Assembly: GCA_004352715.1 (NCBI GenBank)
Contig: SCFE01000003.1
Span: 4,064,316-4,128,315 of the forward strand
Direction: 5' to 3'
DNA length: 64,000 bases
From: Hofstenia miamia
Lineage: Eukaryota; Xenacoelomorpha; Acoela
Shown here: in pieces, positions 33,610-44,894 of the stretch
Numbering within the stretch: the stretch's first letter is position 1
How the letters are laid out: every line of letters starts with the position of its first letter
Notes under the pieces: model-generated
Told to the model about the DNA's origin: nothing
Seen by the model: only the letters and a program-made list of their open reading frames with translations
The model's database searches: none
Translations under genes and position numbers: made by a program

Positions 33610-34492
33610 ATATATTTATAATGTGTCGCTATGTATCTACAAATTTGTGTTTGATCCAAAACAGAGGTTCAAATAGTAGTCTGTACATCCATTGAGACCA
33701 CTGTGGGCGTGATTATCATATTATCATTACATTATTTTAACAAAAATTTTTGCTGGTACATAGCGGCACATATAAATATTGCGATGCGTACATAGTGACA
33801 TTTATAATTTTTTAAGTGAGCAACATTGTATAACTATAAATATATTGACTTTCAGCTATTGTGATCCAAAATTCTGCATCTTAAGTAAAATCACATGAAA
33901 ATTGTCACGTACTTCAATTCTCTCTAATGAATATGAATTCTGCTATTTGTAATCGTCGCTGTGTGAACACTGCTTGTACAACTTGAACGAACAATTTAAT
34001 ATATAATTTTTGACCAATTTTGAAGTCAACCTCAAATCCTTAATAATTGAATAATTTAGTAATCATGTCCTTTTTATATATATGAGCAATACATGCCTAA
34101 CTATCAAATTAAGCCCGCTACTAAAATGGTATGCAAGGAACTATTTATCTAAATCAATTGAAAATATGGAAAAGCATTTTCAAAATGTTCCTTTTCATTA
34201 TAACTAAGCTTTAAATTCGGGGCATTGAATGGTACATCATGTAGAAATTTACAAACAGTGATTAAAGCAGTGATTACTGTTGTTTTCATGAAGACGCGAA
34301 CGCTTAAGAATCAATTTTTTTTCAAAATCCGACATTCTTCAAATCTTTGAGCTTTTAATGAAAAATGAAATCCACGATCCACTTTCAAAATATCAATGTA
34401 AAATATTTTGATTAACTTAATCGTGAAATTTTTTAAAATATTGACAGCAGAGAATTATATTAAACGGTAAAAGTAAAGCTACATTATTCCTG
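33608..34492. other. No gene recognised
   Basis: AT-rich sequence with no supported feature. Confidence 0.4.
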
Positions 34493-34900
34493 ATGGTGGA
34501 GTCAAATTATGTAAATCACGAAATAAAGCATTTATGTGACGACAACAGATGCTTAAAAGTGCAGCATAAAATACATTTCAATGCTACAAAAACCCTTCAA
34601 ACCGATGAAAGAAATTTAAATGAATATCTTACAAGCAATCAACTAAATGTAAACATTAAAATACACAATTTATATTTTTTTTCACTGAGGACATAAGTAA
34701 ATCAAATAAAAAATTAATAGTGTCAATAAAACAGCATATTTCTTAGGATATGAAAAAGACTTTAAATTTAAATTTGAGCGTTTTTTCTGAGTAAAATATA
34801 GTAACTGCGCAATGTTATGTCTCATCTCACGTTCATAATGCTATTTCTCTTAACTGAATAACCTCAAAGCATTATACATGCTTCTACTAAAAGCATTTAA
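34493..34900 (+). mobile_element. Non-LTR retrotransposon fragment, same family as copy 1
   Basis: The frame HFNATKTLQTDERNLNEYL then TSNQLNVNIKIHNLYFFS aligns with NATKNLQYDIENLTKYFSNN and QLKVNIEKIQFILFS of the copy at 5.7-7.2 kb, just after its YADD motif. A broken continuation (YFLGYEKDFKFKFE) corresponds to the NYLG block. Decayed beyond that. Confidence 0.65.
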
Positions 34901-35012
34901 TTGGCCTTTTATAAACTCTAAGTTTTGCATGTATAAATATAAAAATGATCTCCGTGGCATATGCTTTCAATTTCATTTATAGTCAAATCTTTTCATAAAT
35001 TTAATTAACTTT

Positions 35013-35240
35013 CTATGTTTGAACAGAAATGCCTGCCGAAAGTTTTACGCTCGGCTCGACTCCGCGAATAAAACCTTTCAATGAAGCTCGTTTAAAACAT
35101 TTAAAAATAAACTGTAAGAAACACAGATATGTATATCGAATGAAACAATAAGAAAAGCAGAACAATATATTATCTATGTTTAAGCAATAAGGCTCGTATC
35201 CAATGATGTGCTCAACCTCGGGTCGTTGACAAGTCTGTGT
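35013..35240. repeat. Dispersed repeat with GCTCGGCTCGACTC core, copy 1
   Basis: Shares AAAACCTTTCAATGAA, a (T)GTAAGAAACA block and ACAATATATTA(T/G)CTATGTTT in the same order with 54590-54830. The GCTCG-rich end stands out from AT-rich flanks. Confidence 0.65.
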
Positions 35241-37069
35241 TTGAATAAGAATTTCAATATTTTTCATCAGGCATTGAGCATAACGTAGAATGTATCAAAT
35301 TGTTATGATTAAAAAAGAATTTCAAAAATCACATTCACAAGCATTCACACAAGCACTGACTTTATTATTAATAATGTATTTATTAATTTTGTAGTGCTAA
35401 TTCTCATCTTATACTTTGTAGCTTTCCATTCAAATTTGCAAGAAAATTGCTTTGACTCTTAAACACAAAGTTATTTCCACAGTTGACCAATCAAGAAGAA
35501 ATATTATCCACAATATCAATAATAGAATACTATTGGACGAATCTCAAATAAATACATCAGCAATATTTTGAAATTTTCATTTCTAGGTAACTGCATTTTA
35601 TAACTAGTATTTATAACTTTAAATATATGTACTAAAACCAAATCACAAATTTATCTAGACATTTCTTACGATGAATGACTGCGAATTTATTTAGGTTTAG
35701 ATGTTCGAACTTTTTTGAATTTTCAAAAATTCTTTATAAAAATTAGTTAATTTTTAAATCCATAGAAGATTTCCATTCATTGTAGTAAATAGTCGGCCAT
35801 AAATTAAAATATGGAAATAGTCATTTTCTATTAAAGCTAGCACTATTGTAAATACTTATTGAGATATTGTTGCAACGACTAAAGATACCCTCCATTACAT
35901 TTTTGCTTCAGGAAAAATGGTCTCTTGTGAGTTTTAAATTCTAATACGAAGAGATACATACTGCTTATCCCATTACCTTAGGGCCCATTAAGTTTTTCAT
36001 TCTTTTATATATTAAAATAATAAAAATGTAAGAATACCCTTCTGACCCTTCTGTACTGCTACACTTTATTTCAATGTTCATAACTTTGCAGGAAATTCTG
36101 GCACGAAGGGAAGAGTGTCGGGAATTCAGGGGGAATAGGGGGAATAATTGTATCACACTTTCTACTTTTTCTACTTTATCTGAAAGTGCTCAAAATCTGA
36201 TGTGGGAGAGCCCATCGTATAAAAGTTCAGTAATCTTAGTTTCTGCAAATTGAAATCCTTATTGCCTTTTTAAGAAGTTTTATCAAAGTAATTAAAGTAG
36301 TCTCTTAAACCTCTTAAATCTTAGTGTGTTTAGTGTGTATTTCAATCCATGTCTTCAATTCTTAGAAGAGATACTTAAATATTAATATAACTCTTTTTGC
36401 TCTTATTTATTTACTAATATTTCTTTTAATTTCGTAAAAACTTTAGAGACTTTCAATGGAGATTAAGCTGCGTAGTTTAACTTAAAAAATATACCACCAA
36501 ATTTTTGCTAAAATATTTTAAAGCCATAAATCTTCGAATGAAATTAACAAAACAATATTCTTTTTAAGTCATTAGTAGTTGGAGCATTTTCTAATTAATT
36601 GCCTGAGTGATACTGGAAAAAATAGTTTACTAAGGCGACAATTCTTGTTAAATGAAAATTATCAGTTTTCATTTTTTGATTCTTTTGTATTGAATTATCA
36701 TTTTTTGACGTCGATCATGTGAATAAATACATATTAATGTGATAATGAACATTTACAATATTGGATTTACATTTTGAAAAAAATATGTTAAATCATGAAA
36801 TTTGTATAATATATTACTCGACAATAGGCCTTGATTCCATTGATGTAACTATGATATTTATAATTTAAGTAATGTAGCGTGAATGTATTCCACGTTCTAA
36901 TAAAAGAGAACTACATAAAAATTCTGGCAATCTGTAGAATATAATCAATATAGACTACAAACGATTTTATGTTCATTTATATAAAAAGGCATTATTGAAC
37001 GTGTTAATTCGTTCAACGGTGAGTTCTTTTAGAGCATCAACAACTCATTATGCACGTTTTCTATTAAGA
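35241..37069. other. Upstream region of the GPCR gene
   Basis: AT-rich sequence without another gene. The promoter is presumably in the proximal part, but no element is distinct. Confidence 0.4.
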
Positions 37070-39174
37070 ATGGTTAACAGCACAGGCATCACACAAACTG
37101 AATTTTGGGAGCAGACGTTAGCAAAATATGTTACTTTAATCGGGATTCTTGTCAGCGCTCTGGGAGTCGTACTCAACATTTTTTCGTACTTAACTGCTAG
37201 TCGTTTAAATCTTGAAAACTCCTCAATTACCTTGATCAGATGTCAGGCCATCTGGGACTCAATCGCAATTATTCATGATGGTTTAGTAGAATTTGGAGGA
37301 GATTTCTTTCACATTAACGCGATACATTACAATAATATTTCGTGCAAGGTAGTTGCATTTTCTATTTAATATCATGGAATCATAACAAAACAATAAACTA
37401 GTAGCATAGAGAGGGTTCTACTTTTAATTGAGATCTTCTTGAGCAAATTTTCTATGATATCCATATTGCAGAATTGTGTACTAGTGTCCAGGACCAATTT
37501 CACCCCAATCTCCAAACTTCGTTAACTACTATATGTGCTAGTTGCATAGGCATAGCCAGGGGCGAAAGGGGCCATCCCCCTCCCCCAATTTTGCAAAATT
37601 TGGAATTCGAAGCTGAGCCTTTTGTTGAAAATAAAATAAAATTTTAAGAAAATTACACCAACCCTTGAGTTTTTGTGTTTATATGCTTCTACACCAAGAG
37701 GCGGTGTCTTGAAACAATCACTTTGTAGTTCCCTTGAACTAATCAAATATTTAGACCTTCCAACTTTTCTTTCTGGATCCGCCACTGCCTAGCAGCGTAT
37801 TAGTTAAATGTCTACTTGTATGTGCACTTGTGTATGCAAATGACAATAGACAATGTTCTAATAAGAAGGGAATGAAAATTTGGTTTTGAACGAATTGGCA
37901 ATCCTTTCTTTTCCTGACTTCGCGGGTGAATTCTTACTTAAGATACATGGTAACCCGGATTAGCCTCTTTAACCCAAATTCTACTAGGAATTCTTCAAAA
38001 TCTGTGATGGTTTCCCAAATAATGTTTCAACGCTTTTAGCTCTTGAACTATTGAAGATATTTAAAATATGAAAACACCATAAAACAGAGAATTGTCTTCT
38101 CTTACTTTTTCGACTTTAAGTTGTGCTGTTCCGTACAGGCGTCTAGAACGAACTCAGACAATTTGCTTTAGAAAGGAAAATACTTCAAGGTAGTTCTTGT
38201 TCCCATGACCATCAGACAGCCTCATTATTTGAACACTATGTATGGACAGAATTTGAATATTTTTACAAAATTAAATTCTTATTTGCATATGCACTTAAGC
38301 ACGAAAATACGTTTTAGACAAATCTTCATTATTGCATGAGTGGCCCTAACTCCATAGATGTGTCCATGTAAAAGGTTTCAATATTTCTTAACAAGCTTAG
38401 ATAAAATTGCTAAAAAATGTGCGCAAATTCATTTTTTATGCAGCGCTAATAGGAATAAGTTTAAATAATAACGACTAGCTTTTAGGAAGATAAAGATGAT
38501 TTTATTGAAAAAATAAACAAAAATATTAAGCAACTGATATGTTTGTTTAGATATTGATTTTCCATAGTGTTGGTAGCTCATTTGCTGCAATTTTTCACAT
38601 GGTTTTTTTGGCTACTGATAGAGTCATAGCAATTTCGCGGCCCATTTGGTACAAAATGAACGGAAAACCTCAATTCGGGCGAAGAATAAGCCTTTTGGTA
38701 GTACTGTTATCATATGGAATGTCGTTGCCAATTTTGTTTAAGTTTGAAATTATAAACTCTAGTTGCGTATTTAACAGCAGCAAGTTATTTAAGATGTGGT
38801 TTACACGTATTCATATTCCAGCGGTTGGATTCGTTATACCGTTTACCGTGGTATTTATTTCCAACGTCTATTTCATCTATTCATTGCAGAAACGTCGAAA
38901 GGACAGAAATAATGCGGAAAAACGTTTGACGTTAATGTTGTTAACAAACTGCATTGCATTTTGCGTTTTTATCGCAACAACTGTTGTTATAATTGGCGTG
39001 ATTTACAGTATGAACCCTGTGAATAAACACGATTTTGCCAAAATGTTTTTGGCCGATCAGATTCAAAATCTGTTACTTATTACGAATTCTTCGATCAATT
39101 TCGTATTTTACTTTGTCAGTGGATCAATGTTTCGTTCAGCATTCTTTAGTTTGTTCAGTTTTGATAAAAAGTAG
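37070..39174 (+). CDS. Rhodopsin-class G-protein-coupled receptor, two exons
   Basis: Exon 1 is 37070-37348 (93 codons, donor AAG|GTAGTT) and exon 2 is 38551-39174 (acceptor TTTAG, 207 codons plus stop). They join in phase to a 300-residue seven-helix protein. Start: the first ATG before the glycosylated N-terminus (MVNSTGI). TM1 is YVTLIGILVSALGVVLNIF and TM2 lies around LIRCQAIWDSIAIIHDGL. The TM3-linked Cys is in NNISCK at the splice junction, and TM3 ends in TDRVIAISRP (DRV in place of DRY). TM4 is LLVVLLSYGMSLPILF, TM5 has IPAVGFVIPFTVVF, TM6 MLLTNCIAFCVFIATTVV, and TM7 ITNSSINFVFYFVSG in place of NPxxY. No long C-tail. These variants recall the divergent, possibly peptide-gated receptors expanded in lophotrochozoans and flatworms; the ligand is unknown. 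The 1202-bp intron carries a hAT-type MITE and a copy of the 11.9-kb repeat. Confidence 0.88.
37545..37787. mobile_element. hAT-type MITE, 243 bp, in the GPCR intron
   Basis: The left end CATAGGCATAGCCAGGGGCG and the inverted right end CAGTGGCGGATCCAGAAAGA are degenerate inverted repeats of the same style as the 32507 element. Flanking octamers GCTAGTTG (37537-37544) and CCTAGCAG (37788-37795) agree at five of eight positions, as expected of an older target duplication. Internal GGGGCCATCCCCCTCCCCC is GC-rich. Confidence 0.65.
38090..38245 (-). repeat. Dispersed repeat, copy 2 (inverted relative to 11888)
   Basis: The reverse complement reads TAGTGTTCAAATAATGAGGC, then CTGATGGTCATGGGAACAAG, and further GACAATTCTCT, matching 11888-12060 with substitutions. 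It lies in the GPCR intron. Confidence 0.6.
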
Positions 39175-42100
39175 GAGTTCGTTCGCATCATGGACTACTA
39201 AGTGTTTATTGTGTATGGAATGCAATGCTCACTTCAAAATATTACAGTTTGCCTCTCCAATTTACACCAGTTTATCTAAAAATAACATTATTCGGACTCA
39301 ATCACATACATAATATTACATTGTATAAAGTTTATTCATACATTTAGCAAAAAGGTGAAACATTCTTTCAAAATAGCTTATTTAGGTATTCTATAAAAAC
39401 TTTAATTTTCTGAATCTGCGAACATAGGTAAATTGAAATTTGCTAAATTTTAAAGTTAATTCAAGAATATTTCGGGAACATAGACGTAGCCAGTTTAGTT
39501 TTGTGGGATGTTCCAATTCAATGGAATTTACTGAGGTTGAATGGGAAGTGAGAAATGAAGACTTTCGATAAATAGATTTCAATTTCATGCAAAAATATTA
39601 GTTACGTGGTAGTTCCACAGGGTACTATTATGCTGGAATATTTCAGTGAACTAAAGTGGGTCGAGGTTTGGGACTGGGATCAGAACCAAATTCAATGAAA
39701 ATATATTGATTCTATCCCTGCAAAATCCTAGATGGTACTTGAGGGCAGGAAGAGAAGCCTATAGACAATTCTGTTAAAATGGATAATACTTCATCATATC
39801 AAACATTCATATTGAATAAAATTCATCTCTTAAAACCAATCAAACCCAACTTTCGGTTATTGGAATATTTCACTTAAGTTCAATAAGAAATCAAAAGTAC
39901 TTTCAATTAGTTTCCCTAACTTAGGGCTGAGGGTTTATGTATCTATTATTTCAATTATAATTCCTTACATGTATGTATTGATTAAGTAGCTTGAAGAATA
40001 TCCAATTCTTGCAGTATTAAAGCATATACAGATCTGAATTCATTTCTTGGATCCTGGTTTATTCAATATGCTACTCTCAAAAGCATTTTATGTATGCCTT
40101 ACAAATGAAAAATTTTGTTGTTAAAATGTGTGAATAAACGTTTAATCCTAAAGCTGTTAGCCGTTGTAGATTGATTTTTAAGCAATAATAACTAACTTCA
40201 AAATCAGTTTCAAATGTGTTGAAAAGTTGCAAAATATATATGGTATTGGTATATCCACCTTTTTTTAAGGCTCAGTTAGTTACTTATAAATACTGCGGAG
40301 GCCATATCATTCCTAAGAAAAGAATATATTAATTAATGATATTATGTTTTTTTACATAAAAAATGTTCAGCACATATTACACCTAAACCATATACTTACA
40401 GTCCACACGTAACAGAAATATTGATTAAACCTTAAACCATTCAACCCAAGAACAATTAAATTGAGTTACATTAAAATGAAATAAATCTCATTTTGCAGAT
40501 TCTTATTGCAATTTAAGTTTCAGATGTCCGTCATCATAAATTGCTTATAGAATCTATACTATGGTATTTTCATTATACTATTCAAAGAAATGAAAAATTT
40601 GCCTTCAATTTCCAATTGTAATGTGCAAAGGTTAGATGCTTTCGTACACATGACAACAATGCAATTTTATTCAAAAGAATGCGGCCCACACCCCAAATAG
40701 TTGTTAGAAAATCGGCCCAGCCCCGAATCTTAGTCGGCTCATCTACCAGCATATTTGTAAGAAAATTTTGAGTGATAGAAATACAATAAATTCAATATCA
40801 AGTAAAAGCAAGGAAAAGTTTGTTGAAATCAAACTGCAAAGCAAATCGATCCAACAATAATGGGCATGTTATACGATGGGTTTTGTCCCGGGGCAAATGA
40901 ACTATGTTAAGTGCTCTTTAACATGGTACACAATGAACCAGAGATGGAATTGGGACAATATTTGGCCCAATTATTCGGCCCCAGCCCAGCCTAAACTAAT
41001 TTTCTTTTACTCTACTGATATTGCCTTTTTCCTCATAGAGGCTCATATGCACCGCATTATGAATGTGATTGGATAATTTGCACATCCTTCCTAATAGAAC
41101 GCAATTCGCTGCAGAGAGATTAAGGCCACGTATGCCTCCAACGATTCTGGCAAAAAAATATCAAAACCTCAAAAATTTTCCAAACTGATGCCTGAAATAT
41201 CCATATTTGTAAATTTGTATATATTCTGAATGTTATTTTCAGATACATAATCATAAAATACATTATTATTATTATTATTATTATAATTATTATCATTAAT
41301 ACGTGCATAGGTGCATATCCGCTTTAGCCCGTCAACAATGCTAATTCAATGCATTTCAGTATTAAAAAATATTGAAAAAGGTCATTTTATGGCAAAATAA
41401 AATCTCATAATGTAAAAGGTAAGCTACTCAAGAACGTCATCAAGTGAATAATTTTCTGGTAAGTTTTGGAACTAAATGGGTTTTTTGATACATTGGATTT
41501 GTCTTGATTTTTTCCCAATTTCTAAATATATTTTTAGCAGTTCTAGTGATAGAAATGAATGCCATCTTTAGAGCAAATCTTGTTTTGATGAAAACCATAG
41601 CATTTTGATTACAAATTTTACCAAAAACCAAAAAAATTTGACTTTAATTTGACCCAATGATCAAATTATAACGACATTAAGATGAACATGTACTGCCTAA
41701 GACGGGTTATAAAGTACTGTTGTCATATGACAAAATATAATAATTGCAAAACGTTTTTGGAACTGTGACTTGATAAGCAGTTTCACAAAAAATTATAAAA
41801 TTTGTTACTTAAGAATTCAATTTAGATTTAGATGCTAACTAATTACACACTACCTGCCTTTTTTGTGACTTGAAATATCATAGTCAAATAAAAAATTGTT
41901 AAGTAAGAGCTTATGTTTTGACCAGTTAAAATAAAATTAGAAAGCTTAGAATATCTCAAATTGACATAAACTTTGCTGAATTTGTTTAACACCAATTCTT
42001 TGCAATCATTCCATATTGAATGAAGTGGGAATGAAAATGTCTACAATGGATTGAGTAATATATTCACAAAAGGGATTAGTATAAAAACACTTTAATAACA

Positions 42101-42352
42101 ATAATATTATGAAGGCAAACGTAAAAAAAGATTTAATAAAATATATGAACTCTTGTATGGGGTTATTTTTGGGAGAACTTTTAAATACTTCCAAAGTGTT
42201 GAAAAAACTTAGAATATGAAAATTTCATTTAAAGTAATTTTAAAATTAAAAACAGATTTGATTTTAAAGATTTTCTGTAGCATTTTAGTATCATGACGTC
42301 TACCTTGCTCTGTTCGAATGTGTGACTTCATTGAATCACGAATTTAATTAAC
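39175..42352. other. No gene recognised
   Basis: A long AT-rich stretch. GC-rich GGCCCAGCCC-type patches near 40680-40740 and 40960-40990 may be ends of a decayed repeat. A (TTA)n tract lies at about 41262-41285. Confidence 0.4.
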
Positions 42353-42441
42353 AATCACAAAAGTAATGCTCACTAAATTTATTGCTTAAAATTAATCATT
42401 TTAGTTTGCTTGCTACAAAAGCAGGTTTTATTTTTGTCTGC

Positions 42442-42474
<33 letters not shown>

Positions 42475-42666
42475 ACTATTTTATACGAGTGCAANAATCA
42501 CAAAAGTAATGCTCACTACATTTATTGCTTAAATTAATCACTTTGTAAGTAAGATGCTCCTGCCATGTGTACCATTTTAGTTTGCTTGCTACAAAAGCAG
42601 GTTTTATTTTTGTCTGCTATATATATATATATATTATATATATATTACTATTTTATACGAGTGCAA
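42353..42666. repeat. Tandem near-identical copies joined by a single N
   Basis: Copy 1 (42353-42494) and copy 2 (42496-42666) both run from AATCACAAAAGTAATGCTCA to TTTTATACGAGTGCAA and are almost identical. Copy 2 has an extra block containing GTAAGATGCTCCTGCCATGT and a shorter TA tract. The single N at 42495 lies exactly between them. Confidence 0.9.
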
Positions 42667-43639
42667 TAAGACAACTTAAACTAAATGTATTGTTACTCAA
42701 ATGTGTATGATACACTAAATTTGAAAATAAATATTGACTATTGAATATAATATGTTATTATTAATAACGATTGGTTAGAAGCAACTATACACCGAAAATC
42801 AAAATACATAGCATGTCGCTGTTACCATTTCATGATCAAAACAATTATTTGAAAGATATTGAAAGTATTCCTCATACTTATTGAATAAGCATTATTGTTA
42901 ATGAATCAAAATTTACAATTAAAAAATTGAAAGAACAATGCAGTGTGTTGTATAAGTATTGAATTTACAAGTTCGTACATCAGATATTATTGTCTGTTAT
43001 TAAAAAGCTTTACGTAGGCTGTGCGAATCGCTGTAGTCTTTAAATATGCAAAAATTATTGAAACAAACATATAGGTGTATAACATAGTTGTTGAGCAAAA
43101 AGGAGGCTGGTTGATATTCTCATGTATGAAACCAGTGATTTTCTTAGTTTGTGATCGTGGGCATGACAATCAACCAAACATGGTTTTCAAACAACATTAG
43201 GAAATTGAAATGCAATATTACATAAATTTTAACGTCATTGCTTCATAAATTTTTGACAGCCAAAATATGGTATGCCTAGCTTCTGATAATTCAAAGCAAT
43301 ACCATATGATTTAGCCAAAAACGCACTTGATGAAATGTTTTATTTGATTATGGAATCAGGCGGAAATCCAAGTATGCATTCTGAAATATTTACAGTTCAA
43401 GCTAATGTACAAAAATTTTGTTTTTCCTCATTTTGCCGATAAGCGCATAATTGAAGAGTGCTACAAAAACCTGAAATAATTTCTACAGCACATGGTAACA
43501 AATTATTCTTCAACTATGAAGGTGGTTGCAATGTTGGTGACTAATATTGTGCATTGCTTCAGGTACAGTGGGGTTATCAGTGAATCATTGGAAGCTGATA
43601 ACTACTTATACCGTGGGGTATATCTTAGGACTAGGTTAA
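42667..43639. other. No gene recognised
   Basis: AT-rich sequence with no supported feature. Confidence 0.4.
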
Positions 43640-43641
43640 TA

Positions 43642-43968
43642 CCTCAATAGCAAAACCACGTGGCATTTTCGTTATTTTACGTTTTTCGGTGGCAAAGTCG
43701 TGTAATTTACGTGGCATTGTAACGAAATTTAAATTCGACAAGTCATTTCTTAAATTACGTGGCAAATTTGAAACATTTTTACCAAAATGTCACCAACTAT
43801 CATCAAAAAGGCAAATACCAACATGTGTGGCTTAAAGGTTTGTTTACATAAGAGAACTATTTTCAGTTACGTGGCAAAAAGGAACCATATTTACCAAAAT
43901 ACGACGTAAATTATAAATGAAAGTGCCACATATTGCCACGAAAATACCACGTGGCATTGCTATTGGGG
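43642..43968. mobile_element. TA-flanked MITE with recurrent ACGTGGCA motif, 327 bp
   Basis: The left end CCTCAATAGCAAAACCACGT and the inverted right end CCCCAATAGCAATGCCACGT form inverted repeats of about 30 bp, with TA at 43640-43641 and 43969-43970. The core ACGTGGCA occurs in both ends and at least three more times inside, with inverted forms (TGCCAC) near 43924-43938. No coding potential. Confidence 0.8.
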
Positions 43969-44101
43969 TAGGTACATGTCAATGTGCCCCTTGAATTTTT
44001 GATGAGCTAAGACTATGAAATTTCAATTTTTGATTTAGTTTCGGTTACAGAACACCAACTATAAGAGTTACAGTAATGTCATTTTTCTAGTTTCAAGTAA
44101 T

Positions 44102-44440
44102 ATGAGCTCACATTTGGCTAAAATAAAGCTCCAACATAATTCAAATGGCTTCTTCAGATTTTTCTCAAGATTTCATTGTATAATACATTACACGCCAGGT
44201 GTAAGCAATTTTGATTTTTTTCTAACACCTCTACATTTTACACTTAGCGGTTTCTTCTATATCAATATACATTACGCGATCTCTGATTGTATAGTAAATT
44301 CTGAGAAAAGTGGCACATACACAAAATACACACACGATGAAGTTCGTAAGCATAACAAAATTCTATTTAAGCCCAAACTAAATCTGACAATTATCACAAA
44401 TGAGACTTCCAACATAATTTGGCAGATGTCGGAATCTTGA
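44102..44440 (+). CDS. Unassigned 112-codon ORF
   Basis: ATG at 44102 to the stop at 44440. The product has no signal peptide or motif I know; its second half is polar (VNSEKSGTYTKYTHDEVRKH). No splice sites or homology support it, and frames of this length occur by chance. Kept only because it is among the longest ATG-started frames in this stretch. Confidence 0.15.
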   Translation: MSSHLAKIKLQHNSNGFFRFFSRFHCIIHYTPGVSNFDFFLTPLHFTLSGFFYINIHYAISDCIVNSEKSGTYTKYTHDEVRKHNKILFKPKLNLTIITNETSNIIWQMSES

Positions 44441-44648
44441 TTCAGTATCTATGAACTTCTCAGCAATCTGCATCAAAACCTTCTCAACTGCAAATTCATA
44501 ATGTATGTTGTTTACAAATTCTTTTTTCTAAATAGAATTTTTACTGATTTATTTAATAGACAAATACATAATCAATGATGCATCATCACGGCTTAAGCAC
44601 GCATTATAAAATGTTATCGTACTTGATTGCACACGTGTTTACTTAAAT

Positions 44649-44886
44649 CAGGGGCGTACGCAGGATTTTTTTGAAGAGAGGTCATCATAGTCATGATCAA
44701 ATGTGTGCTCTAAAGCATGAATATTTCAAAGTGTTGAAAAAATATACCTAGAAATACACTTCAAAGCCTTATTTTTGAAATTTTTTAAAATTTTACCCAA
44801 AATTTTTCGATTTAACAAAATTAAATCAGCCCTTGAAAACCTGACAGGAGAGGACTTTCCAAAATGCCCTCTTGCGTGGACCACTG
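44649..44886. mobile_element. hAT-type MITE, 238 bp, 7/8 target duplication
   Basis: The left end CAGGGGCGTACGCAGGATTT and the inverted right end CAGTGGTCCACGCAAGAGGG are degenerate inverted repeats. Flanks are ACTTAAAT (44641-44648) and ACATAAAT (44887-44894). Shares GGATTTTT and a GAGAGG block near the left end with the 32507 element. Confidence 0.8.
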
Positions 44887-44894
44887 ACATAAAT

